From an uncultured Eubacteriales bacterium (GTDB lineage Bacteria > Bacillota > Clostridia > Oscillospirales > CAG-382): 34,394 bases of DNA. The notes under the pieces were generated by a model, which saw nothing but the letters and a program-made list of their open reading frames with translations, was not told the origin of the DNA and searched no databases. Where the stretch lies: contig URCT01000013.1 of assembly GCA_900546385.1 (NCBI GenBank), positions 1 to 34,394 of the forward strand, written 5' to 3'. Below, piece after piece: positions 14,732 to 23,206 of the stretch. A program made the translations under genes and the position numbers. How positions within the stretch are numbered: position 1 is the first letter of the stretch; every line of letters begins with the position of its first letter.

Positions 14732-15976
14732 TTATTGGATGGTATCCGTTTCCATCGCAGCGACGAGCTCGATGGCTTTTTGCAGCTGTGCGTCCTCCTC
14801 GTCGGTCATGCGGTAGGAATGCGAAGCGGCACTTTCGGATAACGAAACCGGATAGGTCGGCGTGATGCCCTCGCCGTCGTAGCTGACGCCGTTCGGCGGC
14901 AGATAGTTGCTGACCGAAACGCTTGCGGCACCGCCGCCCGGCAGCGGCACGATCTCCTGCATACTGCCCTTGCCGTAGGTGGTTTCGCCGACACTGTCGG
15001 CTTTGCCGTAATCCCGAAGCGCAGCCGTAAACAGCTCGGCGGCACTGGCGGTGTTGCCGTTGATAAGCACGGCCATCGGGGCGTTGAATTCGGCGGTATC
15101 CGACGAAATGGTGCGCTGCGTGCCGTTCTTTTCGTTGATGATAATGATATTGCCTTCGGGCAAAAGGAAATCGAGCGTTTGGCTGACACCGTCAAGACTG
15201 CCGCCGGGATTGTTGCGGACATCGAAAATAAAGCGTTCCGCGCCGTTGACGATCAGATCCTCGATGGCATTTTTGAATTCGGTCGGCGTTTGGGACGTGA
15301 ATTCATTGATTTTGATGACACCGGTATCCGTTCCGACCATGCGGTGCGAAACGGTATAGACTTTGATTTCCGCGCGCGCAAGCGTCACGGCTCTTTCCGC
15401 TCCGTCCGCGGAAAGGACGGATAAAGTTAATTCGCTTCCCTCTTCGCCGTCCGAAATGCGTTCGGCGGAAAGGCTGTAGCCCATTTCGAGCACGGACTTG
15501 CCGTCCACACGGGCAATGACCTCGCCGGGCAAAATTCCGGCGTGCGCGGCCGGTGTGTCCTCATACACATTGGTGATATATAAGCCTCCGGCGGTGTTGT
15601 CATACACCACCGAAATGCCGATGCCGGTTTTGACGCCGCTCGTGTTTTCAAGCAGGTATTCGTCGTATTCGCCGGCATCCATATAGTAGGCATACTTATC
15701 GCCGAGACCGGCAATATACCCGGCGATGGTCGAATCTGTCAGTTTTTCATCGTCCACCGTGCCGATGTATTTTCCGCGGACGATGCTGTCCACGTTGTAC
15801 AGCGTGCGGCTGATATCGCTTGCCGCGGTCACCTCCGCCAGCATGGCGGTATATTTTTCATCCATGCTTTTATGCACGGAATTGTAGGTGATCTGCCATG
15901 TGACAAGGATGGCAGCGGTAAAAAGAATGAGTAACATCGGCAGAATCTGCCAAATAAGGCGGCCTTTTTTATTCAT
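14732..15976 (-). CDS. Carboxyl-terminal processing protease, S41 family (CtpA-like)
   Basis: The 414-residue protein has an N-terminal transmembrane anchor (9-29), a PDZ domain (about 115-205, GIGISVVYDNTAGGLYITNV), and an S41 protease domain. The catalytic Ser is at S311 (GNTASAAEL) and the Lys at K336 (TYGKGSMQ), spaced 25 residues as in the family. It is predicted to act outside the membrane on C-termini of envelope proteins; CtpA/CtpB relatives work in cell wall hydrolase control or sporulation signalling. The start at 15976 follows AAGGA by about 8 nt; the 35-residue extension upstream overlaps the M23 gene and is rejected. The neighbour upstream is a coiled-coil M23 hydrolase, consistent with an envelope role. 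Confidence 0.95.
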   Translation of the reverse strand: MNKKGRLIWQILPMLLILFTAAILVTWQITYNSVHKSMDEKYTAMLAEVTAASDISRTLYNVDSIVRGKYIGTVDDEKLTDSTIAGYIAGLGDKYAYYMDAGEYDEYLLENTSGVKTGIGISVVYDNTAGGLYITNVYEDTPAAHAGILPGEVIARVDGKSVLEMGYSLSAERISDGEEGSELTLSVLSADGAERAVTLARAEIKVYTVSHRMVGTDTGVIKINEFTSQTPTEFKNAIEDLIVNGAERFIFDVRNNPGGSLDGVSQTLDFLLPEGNIIIINEKNGTQRTISSDTAEFNAPMAVLINGNTASAAELFTAALRDYGKADSVGETTYGKGSMQEIVPLPGGGAASVSVSNYLPPNGVSYDGEGITPTYPVSLSESAASHSYRMTDEEDAQLQKAIELVAAMETDTIQ

Positions 15977-16087
15977 GCTTCGATTCCTTTCCGTATATCC
16001 GTAATATAGTTGGTTCGCATACGCCGAAAACACACACGGGCTGTCGCCTTTTCCGGCAGACAGCCCTGTGGCAGGTTGCATTTTCGA

Positions 16088-17311
16088 TTATTTTAAGCCG
16101 ATATAAGGCGCCGGGTCGATGAGCTTTCCGTTTTTGAACACGGAGAAATGCAAGTGGTTGCCGGTCGAGCGGCCGGTCGAGCCGACATAGGCAATGACAT
16201 CGCCGCGTTTGACCTGTTGGTCGGACACAACGTTTATCGAGCTGCAATGGCCGTATAACGACATGATTCCGCCGCCGTGGTTGATGGTCACGCAGTTGCC
16301 GTAGCTGCCGTTATATTTGGCGATAACCACCGTGCCGTCATCCGCGGCATAGATTTCCGTGCCTTTGGCGCAGGCAAGATCAACGCCGGTATGCGAGCGA
16401 GTTTTGCCGGTAAACGGGTCTTTACGCGTGCCGTAATACGAAGTGATGCGATAAACATTTGCCGGAAGCGGGAATTTGAACGTGCCGGTATAGGTCGTGG
16501 TATCCTCTTTGGCGAACATGGCGGCAAGGCGTTTGACCTCATCGTTGAGTTCGTTGATGTAGGCCTGCTTTTGTGCAAGCTCGGCCTCATAGCTTGCCGC
16601 GTCGGCGAGAACCTTTTCACGCATGGCGGCGGCATTTGCCTGCTTGACCTGCAGGTCGGCACGGAGCTTTTCCTGCTCGTCCTTATATTCCTTCATTGTG
16701 ACCTTGGCGGCTTCATACTCCGCTTTGGTCGTTTCGAGGGATTCGAGCGTGGCCGTATAGGTTTCGAGGACTTTATCGTTATACGACAAATGATACGAGA
16801 GCAAATCGATGCGTGACAGCAGATCGGTGAAGTTTTCGGCACTGAAAATAAACTCGATCGAGCTTGCCGCACCGCCGTATTCATACGACATACGGATCAT
16901 ATCGTCAAGCACGTGCTGTTGCTTTTCGATCTCGACCTCCAGCTCCGCGATCTGCACAGCCTGTGCGGCGGTCAGCTCGTCGTATTGGACAAGCATGGCT
17001 TCAATAACCGTGATCTGCTCGTCGATCAAATCGATTTCATGGGTGATATCGGTAATCTGCGCGGAATACCCGGACGCCTGCGCCTTAGCACCGGCAATCT
17101 GGTTTTTCAACTCTTTTTGTTCCTTGGTAATACGCGACATTTTGCTGTTTAAGGTGTTGATTTCACTTTGAATCTCCGCATTGCTTTTGGCATCTGCCTG
17201 AAAGCCCGGAAAAACGGTGAGCATCCCGGCGGCAAGCACTGCGCAGAGTGAAAGTGCGGCGATTTTGCCGGCAAAACGCGGCGGCCGGATGTTTTTTTTC
17301 AAAAGCGTCAA
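16088..17311 (-). CDS. FtsEX-associated coiled-coil M23 peptidase (EnvC/PcsB-like)
   Basis: The 407-residue secreted protein has a signal peptide (about 1-42, KIAALSLCAVLAAGML then QADAKS) and a long coiled coil (about 45-270). The C-terminal M23 peptidase domain carries metal ligands in HTGVD (H307, D311) and HLHF (H386, H388), and all appear intact. Proteins of this architecture are activated by, or are partners of, FtsEX, cutting peptidoglycan cross-bridges during division. The gene lies 71 nt after ftsX, supporting that pairing. Initiation is probably TTG at 17311, since a strong GGAGG lies 7 nt upstream and no ATG is well placed. An upstream ATG at 17368 has no site and would bury the signal peptide. 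Confidence 0.93.
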   Translation of the reverse strand: MTLLKKNIRPPRFAGKIAALSLCAVLAAGMLTVFPGFQADAKSNAEIQSEINTLNSKMSRITKEQKELKNQIAGAKAQASGYSAQITDITHEIDLIDEQITVIEAMLVQYDELTAAQAVQIAELEVEIEKQQHVLDDMIRMSYEYGGAASSIEFIFSAENFTDLLSRIDLLSYHLSYNDKVLETYTATLESLETTKAEYEAAKVTMKEYKDEQEKLRADLQVKQANAAAMREKVLADAASYEAELAQKQAYINELNDEVKRLAAMFAKEDTTTYTGTFKFPLPANVYRITSYYGTRKDPFTGKTRSHTGVDLACAKGTEIYAADDGTVVIAKYNGSYGNCVTINHGGGIMSLYGHCSSINVVSDQQVKRGDVIAYVGSTGRSTGNHLHFSVFKNGKLIDPAPYIGLK

Positions 17312-17382
17312 GACGTGTCCTCCTTTGAACGAAATCGGTGGATATTCGAATGAAAGCACGAAGTGCAAAACCGGTCAAACGG

Positions 17383-18270
17383 TTATGCTTTCATATATTT
17401 GCGGATTGCAAGTGCGCTTCCGACGATACCGAGCACAAGCCCGGCGGCAAAATAGATGGGCAAATAATAGCTGTTGAGTTCGGAAAACGCGGGAATTTTG
17501 ATAAAGCCGTCAAACTTTGCGGCAAGCTCGGTGAGCGGAATCTCGTACAGATAGTACTGAATCAGATAGCCGAACGCACCGGACAGAAGCCCGATAAACG
17601 CACCTTCGAACACAAACGGCATGGTTATGTAGAATTTGGTGGCACCGATGTAACGCATGACCGTGATTTCCATTTCACGCGCGTGATAGGTTAAGCGAAT
17701 GGTATTGGAAATGACAAACACGCTCACGGCGATGAGCAAAATCATCAGCCATGTGCCGCCCAAAGAGATGGCACTTTTGAAGTTCTGAATGTTTTTGGCG
17801 ATGTCATATCGGTTTTTTACCTTGTTGACGCCGTCCATATGTGTCAGATTGTATACAAGCGCGTCGATATCCTCCACCGTTTCATATTCGATTTTGTAGG
17901 AATCCGGCAGCGGATTGGTCGCGTCGTCGTAGGAATCGAAAATATAGGCGTAATCCGAGCCGAATTTGTCTTTTTCGGAGGCAAGCGCTTCCGCTTTCGG
18001 AACAAAGGTCACGCTTTTGACGTTTTTGAGTGCCCGAATGCTGTCGCCGGCGGCTGTTACCGTTTCCGGCGATGCGTCGAGGTTCATATATACAACGATT
18101 TCGTTAAAATCATCAATGCTGTCAATGCTTTGGTTGATAACCACGATGAGTGTGGTGAAAATACCCACCAAAAGCAGTGAAGAGCCCAAAATCAAAATGG
18201 AGGCCACACTTCGCACACCGTTGCGGATAACGCCCTTAAAGCCCTCCGCAATAAATCCGAATCTATTCAT
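17383..18270 (-). CDS. ftsX: Cell division protein FtsX
   Basis: The 295-residue membrane protein has an N-terminal TM segment (about 23-45), a large extracellular domain (about 46-165), and three C-terminal TM segments. Conserved features are the cytoplasmic N-terminus ending SVASILILGSSL, SNTIRLTYHAREMEI and MRYIGATKFYI. With FtsE it forms the ABC-type transducer that activates a cell wall hydrolase at the septum. The ATG at 18270 overlaps the ftsE stop by 8 nt. A TTG one codon earlier is not needed. Confidence 0.96.
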   Translation of the reverse strand: MNRFGFIAEGFKGVIRNGVRSVASILILGSSLLLVGIFTTLIVVINQSIDSIDDFNEIVVYMNLDASPETVTAAGDSIRALKNVKSVTFVPKAEALASEKDKFGSDYAYIFDSYDDATNPLPDSYKIEYETVEDIDALVYNLTHMDGVNKVKNRYDIAKNIQNFKSAISLGGTWLMILLIAVSVFVISNTIRLTYHAREMEITVMRYIGATKFYITMPFVFEGAFIGLLSGAFGYLIQYYLYEIPLTELAAKFDGFIKIPAFSELNSYYLPIYFAAGLVLGIVGSALAIRKYMKA

Positions 18271-18946
18271 CAAACATACCGCCTATTCTGTCGCTTTCCA
18301 CCATGCCGTCCTTCAAGGTCACGACGCGTTTCTGAAACCGATCCACGAGATCCTTTTCATGGGTAACCACAAGCACCGTTTTGCCGAGTTCCTTATTTAA
18401 GGCAATGAGAAGATTCATGATATCGAGACTCATTTCCGGGTCGATATTGCCGGTCGGTTCATCGGCAATGAGGATGGACGGATTGTTGGCGAGCGCACGG
18501 GCAAGCGCGACACGCTGTTTTTCACCGCCGGAAAGCTGGCGCGGAAACGCGTCGATGCGGTCTTTCAGGCCGACGGCTTCGACAAACAGCGGCACGTTCT
18601 TTTGAATTTCGCGTTTGGGCGTGCCGATGACCTGCATGGCAAAGGCGACGTTCTCATACACCGTTTTCTTCGGGAACAGGCGGAAATCCTGGAAAACAAC
18701 GCCCATGGTGCGCCGCAGATACGGCACCTTTCCTTCGCGCATTTTGTCAAGGCGGAAGTTGTTAATCAGAAGTCTGCCGTCCGAAACACGCTCCTCACGC
18801 AGAAGAAGCTTGGTAAGCGTGGTTTTTCCGGCGCCGGAATGGCCGACGATAAAGACAAATTCGCCGTCGTCGATTTTTAGGTTCACGTCCTTTAAGACGT
18901 AGTTTTTCCCATCATAGGTTTTGCTGACATTTTTGAATTCTATCAT
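18263..18946 (-). CDS. ftsE: Cell division ATP-binding protein FtsE
   Basis: The 227-residue ABC ATPase has Walker A GHSGAGKT (35-42), the Q-loop in VVFQDFRLF, the signature LSGGEKQ (138-144), Walker B SILIADEP (157-164) and the switch histidine H196. The FtsE hallmarks, KMREGKVPYLRR before the Q-loop and GNIDPE after Walker B, are present. It powers FtsX at the inner membrane. It lies 16 nt downstream of the CdaR-like regulator gene, with an AAGGA site before the ATG. Confidence 0.97.
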   Translation of the reverse strand: MIEFKNVSKTYDGKNYVLKDVNLKIDDGEFVFIVGHSGAGKTTLTKLLLREERVSDGRLLINNFRLDKMREGKVPYLRRTMGVVFQDFRLFPKKTVYENVAFAMQVIGTPKREIQKNVPLFVEAVGLKDRIDAFPRQLSGGEKQRVALARALANNPSILIADEPTGNIDPEMSLDIMNLLIALNKELGKTVLVVTHEKDLVDRFQKRVVTLKDGMVESDRIGGMFDE

Positions 18947-18962
18947 AGTGTCCTTGTCCTAA

Positions 18963-20048
18963 TTAGTATTTTACCGGCTTGGAGGTAAGGTATTTCTTGA
19001 CCATGAGTGCGACCTTGAAGGTGATGGCGTGTTCGAATTCACGTAAGTCAAGGCCGGTTAATTTGCGGATCTTTTCCAAGCGGTACACGAGGGTATTGCG
19101 GTGAACGAACAGCTTGCGCGAGGTTTCGGACACATTGAGGTTGTTTTCGAAGAAAGCCTGAATGGTCATGAGCGTTTCGCGGTCAAGGCTTTCAAGAGAG
19201 CCTTTTTTGAAGACCTCCTGCAAGAACATTTCGCAAAGCGTGGTCGGCAGCTGATAAATAAGTCTGCCGATACCGAGATTTTCATAGTTGATGATGTTCT
19301 TTTTGGTATCGAACACCTTGCCGACCTCGATCGCCACCTGCGATTCACGGAAGGAAGCGGAGAGGTCTTTGAGCGTTTCGGCAACCGTACCGATACCGAT
19401 GGTCACGCGAAGGAAGAATTCCGCACTGATGGTGTCGGCGATGGTATGAGCCACCTTTTCAAGCTCCTTGCCCTCCACGTTGAATTTCACTTCGCGGATG
19501 AGCACAATGTCGTTTTCGCCGATGCTGATGACATAATCCTTATTCTTATCCGGGAACATATTCTGCAGGATATCGTAAGGAATCACTTCGCCCTTATCGG
19601 CAAAGCGGATGAAATAGACGGCTTTGGGCGCGTCCACGTCAAAATGAAGCTCTTTCGCCTTTATGTAAATATCACTGGGCAGGATATTGTCCAAAATGAT
19701 ATTTTTGATAAAGCTGATTTTATCGTATTTTTCGCCGTACAAGCTCTTGATATTGAGGAACGACACCGAAAGCACATGGCACAGATCGGCCGCTTCTGCA
19801 TCCTCACCCTCCACGGCGATGATGTTTTCCGGACGGGTATACGAGCCGAGCGGACAATAGGTATAGCCTTCCGAAGTAATGATGGTGGTGTCTTCGTCAA
19901 AGCTTCCGAGAACCTCGGCTCTGGTTTCGCCGACATGAACAAGGTCGGTGCAGGCAATGACAACGCCGGCATCGTCAAGGACGTAAATCGCCTTTCCGAC
20001 GGTCTCTTTCAGTTGATTGATGACGCTTTGAAAAACTCTTGCTGACAT
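18963..20048 (-). CDS. CdaR/PucR-type transcriptional regulator
   Basis: The 361-residue protein starts with a sugar-diacid-recognition-like sensor domain (about 1-130, VINQLKETVGKAIYVLDDAG). It has a central GGDEF-like/PucR region and a C-terminal PucR-type helix-turn-helix at about 304-333 (NVSETSRKLFVHRNTLVYRL). Family members sense sugar acids or nucleobases, but the ligand here is not predictable. GGGAGGG precedes the ATG by 8 nt. It is in an operon directly before ftsE, an arrangement that suggests a role in envelope control or simply conserved cotranscription. Confidence 0.9.
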   Translation of the reverse strand: MSARVFQSVINQLKETVGKAIYVLDDAGVVIACTDLVHVGETRAEVLGSFDEDTTIITSEGYTYCPLGSYTRPENIIAVEGEDAEAADLCHVLSVSFLNIKSLYGEKYDKISFIKNIILDNILPSDIYIKAKELHFDVDAPKAVYFIRFADKGEVIPYDILQNMFPDKNKDYVISIGENDIVLIREVKFNVEGKELEKVAHTIADTISAEFFLRVTIGIGTVAETLKDLSASFRESQVAIEVGKVFDTKKNIINYENLGIGRLIYQLPTTLCEMFLQEVFKKGSLESLDRETLMTIQAFFENNLNVSETSRKLFVHRNTLVYRLEKIRKLTGLDLREFEHAITFKVALMVKKYLTSKPVKY

Positions 20049-20067
20049 ATTGGTAACCCTCCCGAAG

Positions 20068-20889
20068 TTATTCTCTGATAAGCTTTATGGTATACACAAT
20101 GGCAAAAACGATATACTGAACAAGCATCACCGTCAGCATTGTGTCCGAATGAACAAGCGGCTCGCCGAGGATATCCGGGAGCTTGATAAACATGAAGACC
20201 GTCCAGATGACAAGCGACACGAAATACGGGAACATGAGCGGCGCATCGCCTTTGGCGGCATGGTGCGGACGCGTTTGGCATTTTTTCAAATACGGCACAA
20301 AAGCAATACCGACAGCCGCAAAGGCGACGACAAGAAGGATTTTTCCGACAATGCCGCGTGTGGTGTAGATTGGCCAATAGCGATACAAAAACAGCGTGAG
20401 AAGTGCATTTTCAATGCTGAACACCAGAAAATCGAGGTGATAAATTTTGGAAATATAATAGAGCAAAGCCAAAACGATGGTTGCAGTTAAGGCGAACATA
20501 CACGAAGACGCGTTGTTGACGATCCGCACACCGAAAAAGGCTGAAAAGCCGGTCACATACAGCATAAGCGAAAGTGCATTGATGCTGGAAAACATCCGCT
20601 CATGCTCGTTAATCTTCTTGACGCGGCACACAATCACCCAAACAATCGATGCGACAAGCAAGGCTCCGACAAGCACGATATACGCCGGGTGGCGGAACAG
20701 CTTATACAATTCATAGCCCATGTTCTGCCCGGTCGCCTGACGGACGGTAATCGTGGTGCTGACTCGTAAAATCAAAAGCAAGGCCGCACACAACAGGAAA
20801 AAGATGGCGGACATACGGTAAAAATCCATATCGCTCTTTTTGAGCTTGGCGGCGGTATCCCGTTTCTTGGGTGAAAGCTTGGATGACAT
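20068..20889 (-). CDS. Polytopic membrane protein of unknown function
   Basis: The 273-residue protein has a basic cytoplasmic N-terminus (KLSPKKRDTAAKLKKSD) and seven to eight predicted membrane segments (roughly 25-43, 68-87, 104-122, 128-146, 150-168, 182-198, 220-236, 247-267). I recognise no catalytic motif or family. The start at 20889 has GGAG 8 nt upstream; an ATG three codons earlier would sit only 4 nt from that site. It lies between rsmE (25 nt) and the CdaR-like gene (19 nt), so it is part of the same leftward transcription unit. Confidence 0.75.
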   Translation of the reverse strand: MSSKLSPKKRDTAAKLKKSDMDFYRMSAIFFLLCAALLLILRVSTTITVRQATGQNMGYELYKLFRHPAYIVLVGALLVASIVWVIVCRVKKINEHERMFSSINALSLMLYVTGFSAFFGVRIVNNASSCMFALTATIVLALLYYISKIYHLDFLVFSIENALLTLFLYRYWPIYTTRGIVGKILLVVAFAAVGIAFVPYLKKCQTRPHHAAKGDAPLMFPYFVSLVIWTVFMFIKLPDILGEPLVHSDTMLTVMLVQYIVFAIVYTIKLIRE

Positions 20890-20914
20890 GACATACACTC
20901 CGTTTTTCTATTTT

Positions 20915-21667
20915 TTAGTTCAGGTTGTCCGAAAAGAACATAATGGACGAAATCACGCATAACGGCGCGGTTTCGGTTCGTAAGATCCGTTTTCCGAGCG
21001 AAACGAGCGGAAGACCGGCTGCGGCGGCTTTTTGCGCCTCGCTTGCGGAAATACCGCCCTCCGGACCGATAAAAAAGCGGTAATCGGCGGCCTTTTTTTC
21101 GGAGGATTTTTCGGAAAACAGGGTTTTCATGGGAATATGCGGCTCGGCTTCGTAACAGAGAAAACCGCAATCGGCGTCTTGCAGTTCACAAAGCATCCGT
21201 TCAAACGGCAGAACCTCGCCGATCTCGGGAACGACGGCTCTTGCGCACTGCATAGCGGCGGATTTGGCGATTTTCTGCCAGCGTTCACGCTTTTTTTCAA
21301 GCGATTTTTCGTCCGGACGCGACACGCACCGTTCGGAAAGCACCGGCACGATTTTGACTGCGCCGAGCTCCACGGCTTTTTGCACGACGGTATCGAATTT
21401 ATCACCCTTGACGAGTGCCTGATACAGCGTTACGCGCACATCCGGTTCGGTTTCGCCCGGCTTTTTTTCCAGCACCTCAAAGGTCACGCTGTCCGCATCA
21501 ATCGCGCGGATCACGCAGGCGTACTCATAGTTGCAGGTATCGCACAGCGTATACGCATCACCGACGCGTGCGCGAAGCGAAAAAGAGATGTGACGCGAGT
21601 CCTCGCCGGCAAGCGTCAGCGTATCGCCCGCGCTTACCTCGCGCGGCTCTATAAAGAAGCGTGGCAC
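20915..21667 (-). CDS. rsmE: 16S rRNA m3U1498 methyltransferase
   Basis: The 250-residue SPOUT-type methyltransferase has an N-terminal PUA-like region (PRFFIEPREV, HISFSLRARVGD) and the LVKGDKFDTVVQKAVELG motif. The C-terminal SAM knot carries FIGPEGGIS and SLGKRILRTETA. It methylates U1498 in the decoding region of 16S rRNA. The start is taken as GTG at 21667, giving the family-typical MPRFFIEP N-terminus with a GGTGGTGA site just upstream. It overlaps the end of prmA by 19 nt. prmA-rsmE is a common operon pair. Confidence 0.95.
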   Translation of the reverse strand: MPRFFIEPREVSAGDTLTLAGEDSRHISFSLRARVGDAYTLCDTCNYEYACVIRAIDADSVTFEVLEKKPGETEPDVRVTLYQALVKGDKFDTVVQKAVELGAVKIVPVLSERCVSRPDEKSLEKKRERWQKIAKSAAMQCARAVVPEIGEVLPFERMLCELQDADCGFLCYEAEPHIPMKTLFSEKSSEKKAADYRFFIGPEGGISASEAQKAAAAGLPLVSLGKRILRTETAPLCVISSIMFFSDNLN

Positions 21668-22644
21668 AGCGTCACCACCGCCCAATCTTCGCTTTCGGTA
21701 AACTCTTTGACCGCAAAGCCGTTTCGTTCGAGCGCGGCAATGACTTCACCGCTTCGTTCGGCGATGATGCCGGAAACGATGAGCGTTCCGTCCTTGGCCA
21801 AAAACTGCTTAAACGACGGTGCCATCCAAATGATGACATCCGCCACGATATTGGCAGCGATGAGATCATACGGGCGTTCGCCGATTTTTTCCGCAAGAGC
21901 GGTATCTTTTAAGATATCGCCGGCATATACATTAAAGCGGGTAGCGTCAATGCCGTTGACGGTATAGTTTTCGGCGGCAATGCGCGCGCTGTTCTGATCG
22001 ATATCGACCGCGTTCACGCTCCCGACACCGAGCTTGACGGCGGCAATGCCCAAAATACCGCTGCCGCAGCCCATATCGAGCATACGGACACGGGACGGGT
22101 CGGCTGTTTCGGTAAGCGTTTTTTCGATTTTTTCAAGGCACAGGCGCGTGGTGGTGTGCGAACCGGTTCCGAACGAGCTTGACGGATCGATCTCCACCAC
22201 CATCCGATCCGTTCCCTCCGGCAGTGTTTCCCACGAAGGCTTGATCATAAGGTGCTCTCCGACCGGAAAAGGCTTAAAATACTTTTTCCAGTTGTTTTCC
22301 CAATCCTCTTCCTCCAAGCGGGTATCCGAATCCATCACAAGCGTGCCGAATTCCTGCGCGGTATCGCGCTTCTTCAAGCCGTCCAGCGCATTTTTGATGG
22401 CAAGAATCATTTCGAGTCCCTGCGAATTTTCCGGTACATAAAACGTCACCGTCGTTTCGCAGTCCTTGAGCTTCAAAAGGTCGTCTTCGATATAATCGAA
22501 ATAAACTTCTTTGTTTTCCAAAAAGCGGTTGAAGTCTTCGCTGTCGCAGACCTCATAGCCGTTAATGCCGTTCAATAACAGAATGCCCGACACCGGTTCA
22601 ATCCCGGCGGTGGTCGTGTGAACGACGGTTTTGATCCAAAGCAT
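21649..22644 (-). CDS. prmA: Ribosomal protein L11 methyltransferase
   Basis: The 331-residue protein has an N-terminal substrate-recognition domain (MLWIKTVVHTTTAG) and a class I SAM methyltransferase domain with FGTGSH (158-163) and DMGCGSG (190-196), then AANIVADVI. It trimethylates L11. GGGAGA lies 5 nt before the ATG. It is the first gene behind the leftward promoter at 22747-22775. Confidence 0.96.
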   Translation of the reverse strand: MLWIKTVVHTTTAGIEPVSGILLLNGINGYEVCDSEDFNRFLENKEVYFDYIEDDLLKLKDCETTVTFYVPENSQGLEMILAIKNALDGLKKRDTAQEFGTLVMDSDTRLEEEDWENNWKKYFKPFPVGEHLMIKPSWETLPEGTDRMVVEIDPSSSFGTGSHTTTRLCLEKIEKTLTETADPSRVRMLDMGCGSGILGIAAVKLGVGSVNAVDIDQNSARIAAENYTVNGIDATRFNVYAGDILKDTALAEKIGERPYDLIAANIVADVIIWMAPSFKQFLAKDGTLIVSGIIAERSGEVIAALERNGFAVKEFTESEDWAVVTLCHASL

Positions 22645-22746
22645 ATACGTCTCCCATACAGTTTGCGTTTGCTCCGCGTTTCGACGAAATTCGCCTTTTG
22701 TGCAATAATCACAGACTTTCGGAGCATATTTCAGTACTTATATACT

Positions 22747-22775
22747 ATTTTACATTGTTTTTCTCCATCTGTCAA
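22747..22775 (-). promoter_or_regulatory. Sigma-A promoter for the prmA operon
   Basis: On the minus strand a perfect TTGACA (22775-22770) is followed after 17 nt by TAAAAT (22752-22747). The leader to prmA is about 95 nt. It diverges from the dapA promoter, with about 80 nt between the two -35 boxes. Confidence 0.8.
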
Positions 22776-22856
22776 TAAGTAAAAGGCATTTTTTTATGAA
22801 ATTTTCCTATATTTTTGTGAATATTATTATGCAATTAGCCGAATATGCAAAACCTC

Positions 22857-22885
22857 TTGACAAATGATAATAAATATGATAGACT
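22857..22885 (+). promoter_or_regulatory. Probable promoter of the dapA riboswitch leader
   Basis: A perfect TTGACA (22857-22862) lies 17 nt before TAGACT (22880-22885), a 4/6 -10 match. The start would fall near 22892, about 34 nt before the riboswitch P1 arm. The sequence between is AT-rich and holds no other feature. Confidence 0.6.
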
Positions 22886-22925
22886 GTGGTTACAGACAAA
22901 AACGTTTGTGAAACAATATAATTTA

Positions 22926-23090
22926 GATAGAGGTGCGTTTTTTATCATTAGCATACGCCATGACCGCAAGACAAAGCGGAGCGGCTTATGTGAAAGGAAA
23001 GAACGCCGAAGCGTCGGTTTGTCACCGAAAGCTGGGCGCAGGGTTAAGAGCTTTGCGACTGTCACCGGACGCGTCCGGTGTTGAGCTATC
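22926..23090 (+). promoter_or_regulatory. Lysine riboswitch (L-box) aptamer
   Basis: The stretch has the conserved lysine aptamer elements in order: P1 5' arm GATAG (22926-22930) followed by AGGTGCG, GTGAAAGGAAAGAACGCCG with GAAGC, CTGGGC, a GC-rich terminal hairpin (CACCGGACGCGTCCGGTG), and P1 3' arm CTATC (23086-23090). Lysine binding should stabilise P1 and let the downstream terminator form. Without lysine, 23085-23097 can pair with 23129-23140 (GCTATC...ATGC with GCAT...GATAGC), which overlaps the terminator stem and acts as antiterminator. This leader explains the gene-free stretch 22645-23206 together with the two promoters. Confidence 0.93.
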
Positions 23091-23137
23091 AAAATGCAGC
23101 ACCCTGTACGCCTTTCCGTCGGGTTTATGCATTTGAT

Positions 23138-23162
23138 AGCCGATTGTACGATCGGCTTTTTT
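23138..23162 (+). terminator. Riboswitch-controlled terminator before dapA
   Basis: A 7-bp stem AGCCGAT (23138-23144) / ATCGGCT (23151-23157) is followed by a run of T to 23162. Its 5' arm shares bases 23138-23140 with the predicted antiterminator, making the two folds exclusive. Confidence 0.88.
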
Positions 23163-23206
23163 GTTTGTATAACACCCAATTCTTTATCATCAAAGGAGAA
23201 ACCATC

